Of a stretch of DNA of 64,000 nt, positions 61,143-64,000 are shown one piece after another. The position numbers were made by a program, and so were the translations under genes. The stretch comes from Burkholderiales bacterium 39-55-53 (lineage in GTDB: Bacteria > Pseudomonadota > Gammaproteobacteria > Burkholderiales > Burkholderiaceae_C): positions 62,001-126,000 of the forward strand of contig NCJK01000006.1 of the NCBI GenBank assembly GCA_002282445.1. Reading direction: 5' to 3'. The notes under the pieces are model-generated. The model searched no databases. It was not told where the DNA came from and saw only the letters and a list, made by a program, of their open reading frames with translations. Positions within the stretch are counted from its first letter, which is position 1. The number at the start of each line of letters is the position of its first letter.

Positions 61143-61649
61143 TTACGCTTTGGCTTGTGCCAATAGAGTCTCGGCATTGCTCACTTCGAACTTGCCTGGT
61201 GCTTCTGCGTTCAGCGTGACGACCTTGCCGTCTTTGACGAGCATCGAATATCGGTCGCTACGAACGCCCATGCCGCGTGCTGTCAAGTCCAACACCAAGC
61301 CTGTGGCTTTGGCGAACTCAGCACTGCCGTCTCCCAGCATGCGCACTTTGCCATGGGTGTGTTGGTCACGTGCCCAAGCACCCATCACAAATGCATCGTT
61401 GACACTGACGCACCAAATTTCATCCACGCCAGCCGCTTTGAACTCGTCGTGCAAAGCCACGTAACCGGGCACATGTTTGGCTGAACAAGTGGGCGTAAAC
61501 GCTCCTGGCAAAGCAAACAGGGCAATGGTCTTGCCTGCGGTGGCTTTGGCCACGTCTACGGCGTTCGGGCCAATGCTGCAGCCTTCAGCTTCGACGTCTG
61601 AGTATTCCATCAGGGTGGTGTGTGGCAGGGTGTCTCCAACTTTGATCAT
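61143..61649 (-). CDS. Peroxiredoxin, Prx5 type
   Basis: A 168-residue thiol peroxidase that reduces peroxides in the cytoplasm. The peroxidatic cysteine is Cys55 in LPGAFTPTCSAKHVPGY. Other cysteines are Cys24 and Cys80. No fused glutaredoxin domain, so reducing power must come from a separate thiol protein. Confidence 0.94.
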   Translation of the reverse strand: MIKVGDTLPHTTLMEYSDVEAEGCSIGPNAVDVAKATAGKTIALFALPGAFTPTCSAKHVPGYVALHDEFKAAGVDEIWCVSVNDAFVMGAWARDQHTHGKVRMLGDGSAEFAKATGLVLDLTARGMGVRSDRYSMLVKDGKVVTLNAEAPGKFEVSNAETLLAQAKA

Positions 61650-61681
61650 GGTGTCTCCAATTAGTTGTAGTTACAAAAACA

Positions 61682-61708
61682 AAAACGACCCACATTGTGG
61701 GTCGTTTT
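61682..61708 (-). terminator. Terminator after rpsQ
   Basis: AAAACGACCCAC, loop of three bases, GTGGGTCGTTTT: a twelve-pair stem with flanking A and T runs, 33 bases past the rpsQ stop. It closes the S10 operon here and may also stop plus-strand transcripts. Confidence 0.88.
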
Positions 61709-61741
61709 CTTTAGCCTTGCAGAGCCGAAGCCCTTTGGTAT

Positions 61742-62011
61742 TTAAACCGCAGCAGCTTTCTCAACCAAACGGGTCGCAACCCAGTTTTTGGTTTTCGAAA
61801 TTGGCTTGCTTTCAGTGATCTCGATCATGTCGCCCAAGTGGTATTCACCTGTCTCGTCATGTGCGTGATACTTGCTCGATTTAGCAACAATTTTGCCGTA
61901 GAGGGCGTGCTTCACACGACGCTCCACGAGCACTGTCACTGTTTTAGCGCGCTTGTCGCTAACCACCTTGCCAATCAAGGTGCGTTTGAGGGATTTTTTA
62001 GCTTCCGTCAT
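61742..62011 (-). CDS. rpsQ: 30S ribosomal protein S17
   Basis: S17, 89 residues: [20 protein letters not shown] and [20 protein letters not shown]. It is the last gene of the S10 operon in this genome; the usual next gene, rplN, is elsewhere. Confidence 0.97.
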   Translation of the reverse strand: MTEAKKSLKRTLIGKVVSDKRAKTVTVLVERRVKHALYGKIVAKSSKYHAHDETGEYHLGDMIEITESKPISKTKNWVATRLVEKAAAV

Positions 62012-62020
62012 GTTTGCTCC

Positions 62021-62227
62021 TTAAGCTTTCGGGGTTGCAGCGGCTTGCTTTTCAGCAAGAATGGTTTTCGCACGTGCAATGCTGCGACGTGTTGAACGCA
62101 GTTGTGACGTGTTGTTGAGTTGTTGCGTACCTTTTTGCATGCGCAAGCCAAAGTGAGCTTTTTGCAACTCTTTGACTTCAGCTTCTAGGCCGGCAACGTC
62201 TTTTTGGCGCAGTTCAGCAGCTTTCAT
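62021..62227 (-). CDS. rpmC: 50S ribosomal protein L29
   Basis: L29, 68 residues: [20 protein letters not shown] and [20 protein letters not shown] short alanine/proline tail follows. Confidence 0.96.
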   Translation of the reverse strand: MKAAELRQKDVAGLEAEVKELQKAHFGLRMQKGTQQLNNTSQLRSTRRSIARAKTILAEKQAAATPKA

Positions 62228-62243
62228 TTCTTATTTCTCCTGA

Positions 62244-62660
62244 TTACTGGCCGATCATGCGAGCCACAAAAGTGGTACGCAAGGGCAACTTTGCAGCGGC
62301 CAGACGGAATGCTTCACGGGCCAACTCTTCAGGGACGCCTACGATTTCGTAGAGGACCTTGCCGGGTTGGATCTCAGCCACGTAGTACTCGGGGTTACCT
62401 TTACCGTTACCCATACGCACTTCAGCAGGCTTATTGGAAATCGGCTTGTCAGGGAACACACGAATCCAGATACGGCCGCCACGTTTGACGTGACGAGAGA
62501 TCGCACGACGTGCGGCCTCGATCTGGCGGGCCGTCAGACGGCCGCGATCGGTGGATTTCAGACCGAAGTCACCGAATGCAACTGTGTTGCCACGTGTTGC
62601 GATGCCGGTGTTGCGGCCTTTTTGCTCTTTGCGGTATTTACGGCGTGCTGGTTGCAGCAT
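62244..62660 (-). CDS. rplP: 50S ribosomal protein L16
   Basis: L16, 138 residues: [20 protein letters not shown] and [20 protein letters not shown]. It starts 2 bases after rpsC. Confidence 0.98.
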   Translation of the reverse strand: MLQPARRKYRKEQKGRNTGIATRGNTVAFGDFGLKSTDRGRLTARQIEAARRAISRHVKRGGRIWIRVFPDKPISNKPAEVRMGNGKGNPEYYVAEIQPGKVLYEIVGVPEELAREAFRLAAAKLPLRTTFVARMIGQ

Positions 62661-62662
62661 GC

Positions 62663-63550
62663 TTATTCTCCTGTTCCGTCCGCAGCCGTGCCAGTGGATG
62701 CGGGCGCGGCAACCTTGCGGACGCGCTTGACGGCAGTTTTAGGGGCATCAGCGGCTTCAGCGGGTTTATCGCTGCCATCCGTTGGTGCGGCATTGGTCCC
62801 TGCTGGGCGACGAGCGCCTGAGCGTGCGGGACGATCGCCTGTTGGGCGAGCGTCACGACGAGGACCGCGAGGACGACGCTCTTCTTCAGCACGTGGCTCA
62901 GCAGCGGCCGGCAGGTCGTTACGACCCAAGGTATCGCCTTTGTAAACCCACACTTTGACACCGATGATGCCGTAAGTGGTTTTAGCTTCAGAAGTTGCGT
63001 AATCGATGTCTGCACGCAGGGTGTGAAGTGGCACGCGACCTTCACGGTACCACTCGGTACGTGCGATCTCGATGCCGTTCAAACGACCTGCCGACATGAT
63101 CTTGATGCCTTGAGCACCCAGACGCATGGCGTTTTGCATAGCGCGCTTCATAGCGCGGCGGAACATGATGCGTTTTTCGAGCTGTTGAGTGATGCTGTCA
63201 GCAATCAATTGAGCATCGATTTCAGGCTTGCGCACTTCTTCGATGTTGACTGCGACGGGCACGCCCAAACGCGCTGCGAGTTCTTTCTTCAAGTTCTCGA
63301 TGTCTTCGCCTTTTTTGCCGATCACCACGCCTGGACGAGCCGAGAAGATGGTGATGCGTGCGCTTTTAGCGGGACGCTCGATGAGAACGCGAGAGACAGA
63401 AGCGTTTTTCAGCTTGGCCTTGAGGTATTCGCGCACTTTGATGTCTTCGGCCAGCATGCCAGCGAAGTCATTGTTGCTTGCGTACCAACGGCTAGCCCAG
63501 TTGCGGCTCACTGCAAGGCGAAAGCCTGTGGGGTGGATTTTTTGTCCCAT
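62663..63550 (-). CDS. rpsC: 30S ribosomal protein S3 with long C-terminal extension
   Basis: S3, 295 residues, about 60 longer than E. coli S3. The KH and S3 C-terminal domains are normal ([60 protein letters not shown]). From about residue 215 the chain becomes a disordered tail rich in Arg, Pro, Ala and Asp. Confidence 0.97.
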   Translation of the reverse strand: MGQKIHPTGFRLAVSRNWASRWYASNNDFAGMLAEDIKVREYLKAKLKNASVSRVLIERPAKSARITIFSARPGVVIGKKGEDIENLKKELAARLGVPVAVNIEEVRKPEIDAQLIADSITQQLEKRIMFRRAMKRAMQNAMRLGAQGIKIMSAGRLNGIEIARTEWYREGRVPLHTLRADIDYATSEAKTTYGIIGVKVWVYKGDTLGRNDLPAAAEPRAEEERRPRGPRRDARPTGDRPARSGARRPAGTNAAPTDGSDKPAEAADAPKTAVKRVRKVAAPASTGTAADGTGE

Positions 63551-63565
63551 ATCTTCCTATACCTT

Positions 63566-63895
63566 TCAGTTACCGACTGTCACGTAAACGTGACAGGTTG
63601 GCTTGCTGATACTGTTACCGCGGCCTTTGGCGCGGGCAGTGAAACGCTTGAGCGTGGCGCCTTTTTCGACGTAGATGGTTTTCACCTTCAACTCGTCGAT
63701 GTCTGCACCGTCGTTGTGTTCAGCGTTAGCAATCGCAGATTCCAAAACTTTCTTGACGATGCCAGCAGCTTTTTTCTGCGTGAATGTCAAGATGTTCAGA
63801 GCCTGGTCAACTTTTTTGCCGCGGATCATGTCCGCGACCAAACGGCCTTTGTCGACCGACAAACGGACGCCCCTAAGGACTGCACGTGTTTCCAT
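63566..63895 (-). CDS. rplV: 50S ribosomal protein L22
   Basis: L22, 109 residues: [20 protein letters not shown] and the exit-tunnel loop region [20 protein letters not shown]. The start follows rpsS by 9 bases. Confidence 0.98.
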   Translation of the reverse strand: METRAVLRGVRLSVDKGRLVADMIRGKKVDQALNILTFTQKKAAGIVKKVLESAIANAEHNDGADIDELKVKTIYVEKGATLKRFTARAKGRGNSISKPTCHVYVTVGN

Positions 63896-63904
63896 GGTCT
63901 TTCC

Positions 63905-64000
63905 TTATTTCTTCTGGACTTTTTTGTCCGCGGGGTGACCTTTGAAGGTACGAGTCAGAGCGAATTCGCCCAACTTGTGACCCACCATTTGGTCAGTGAT
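63905..64000 (-). CDS. rpsS: 30S ribosomal protein S19, C-terminal part
   Basis: The last 31 residues of S19 ([20 protein letters not shown] and [11 protein letters not shown]). The gene continues past the right edge of the window, in the S10 operon order before rplV. Confidence 0.93.
   Translation of the reverse strand: MTDQMVGHKLGEFALTRTFKGHPADKKVQKK

Overview
The window looks like chromosomal DNA of a betaproteobacterium of the order Burkholderiales, most likely a Comamonadaceae relative (Limnohabitans/Rhodoferax/Acidovorax group). The pointers are a PhaM-type PHA granule protein, DUF1840 and DUF3567 proteins, a permease-less EIIA(Man)-HPr-EI module, an spc operon without infA, and the rsmI-yraN-diaA-dolP block. 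The family call rests on recognising protein families, not on a database search. Nearly all of the sequence is coding, with short spacers and many 4-8 bp gene overlaps.

Layout. 1-5.3 kb: end of an RsuA-family pseudouridine synthase, htpG with a heat-shock promoter, a HAD hydrolase, and on the minus strand srkA, DUF1840 and an alpha/beta hydrolase. 5.4-14.4 kb (minus): a complete spc-alpha ribosomal operon, rplN to rplQ, with its own strong promoter and an initiator tRNA at its 3' end. 14.4-24.1 kb: proC, a lysine-rich exported mini-protein, recG-oxyR-ubiA, queA-tgt, and phaM-FIST. 24.1-32.0 kb: a copper-handling locus. Seven tightly packed minus-strand genes encode a TonB receptor, a PepSY membrane protein, a membrane-anchored 2Fe-2S ferredoxin, MbnP, MbnH, DUF2244 and PCuAC. 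A Crp/Fnr-type regulator and a CPLC-motif DUF2946 protein lie upstream, and a second PCuAC gene is divergent. 32.1-32.9 kb: a DksA-like/eRF1-like pair behind an FNR-type palindrome. 33-41.5 kb: metabolic genes (FAH family, purU, glcD, a 3-hydroxyisobutyrate dehydrogenase relative), a LysR regulator, a paired hairpin repeat element, a higBA toxin-antitoxin module and yggS. 41.5-46.8 kb: dolP/diaA/yraN/rsmI, tRNA-Arg, a c-type cytochrome, a YheT hydrolase and small conserved proteins. 46.9-53.9 kb (minus): the full atpIBEFHAGDC operon. 54-60 kb: ybeD-lipB-lipA, the regulatory PTS and an MFS transporter. 59.8-61.7 kb: a cytochrome c'/cytochrome b561 pair and a peroxiredoxin. 61.7-64 kb (minus): the 3' part of the S10 operon, rpsS (partial) to rpsQ, ending at a terminator.

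Two large-scale points stand out. The S10 and spc ribosomal clusters, usually contiguous, are separated here by about 47 kb, with a terminator after rpsQ and a promoter before rplN. The copper locus joins the kynurenine-dependent MbnP/MbnH pair to a TonB receptor and a possible membrane electron-transfer module without any methanobactin biosynthesis gene. It is the best candidate in the window for an incompletely described system. No rRNA, CRISPR array, prophage or insertion sequence was seen.
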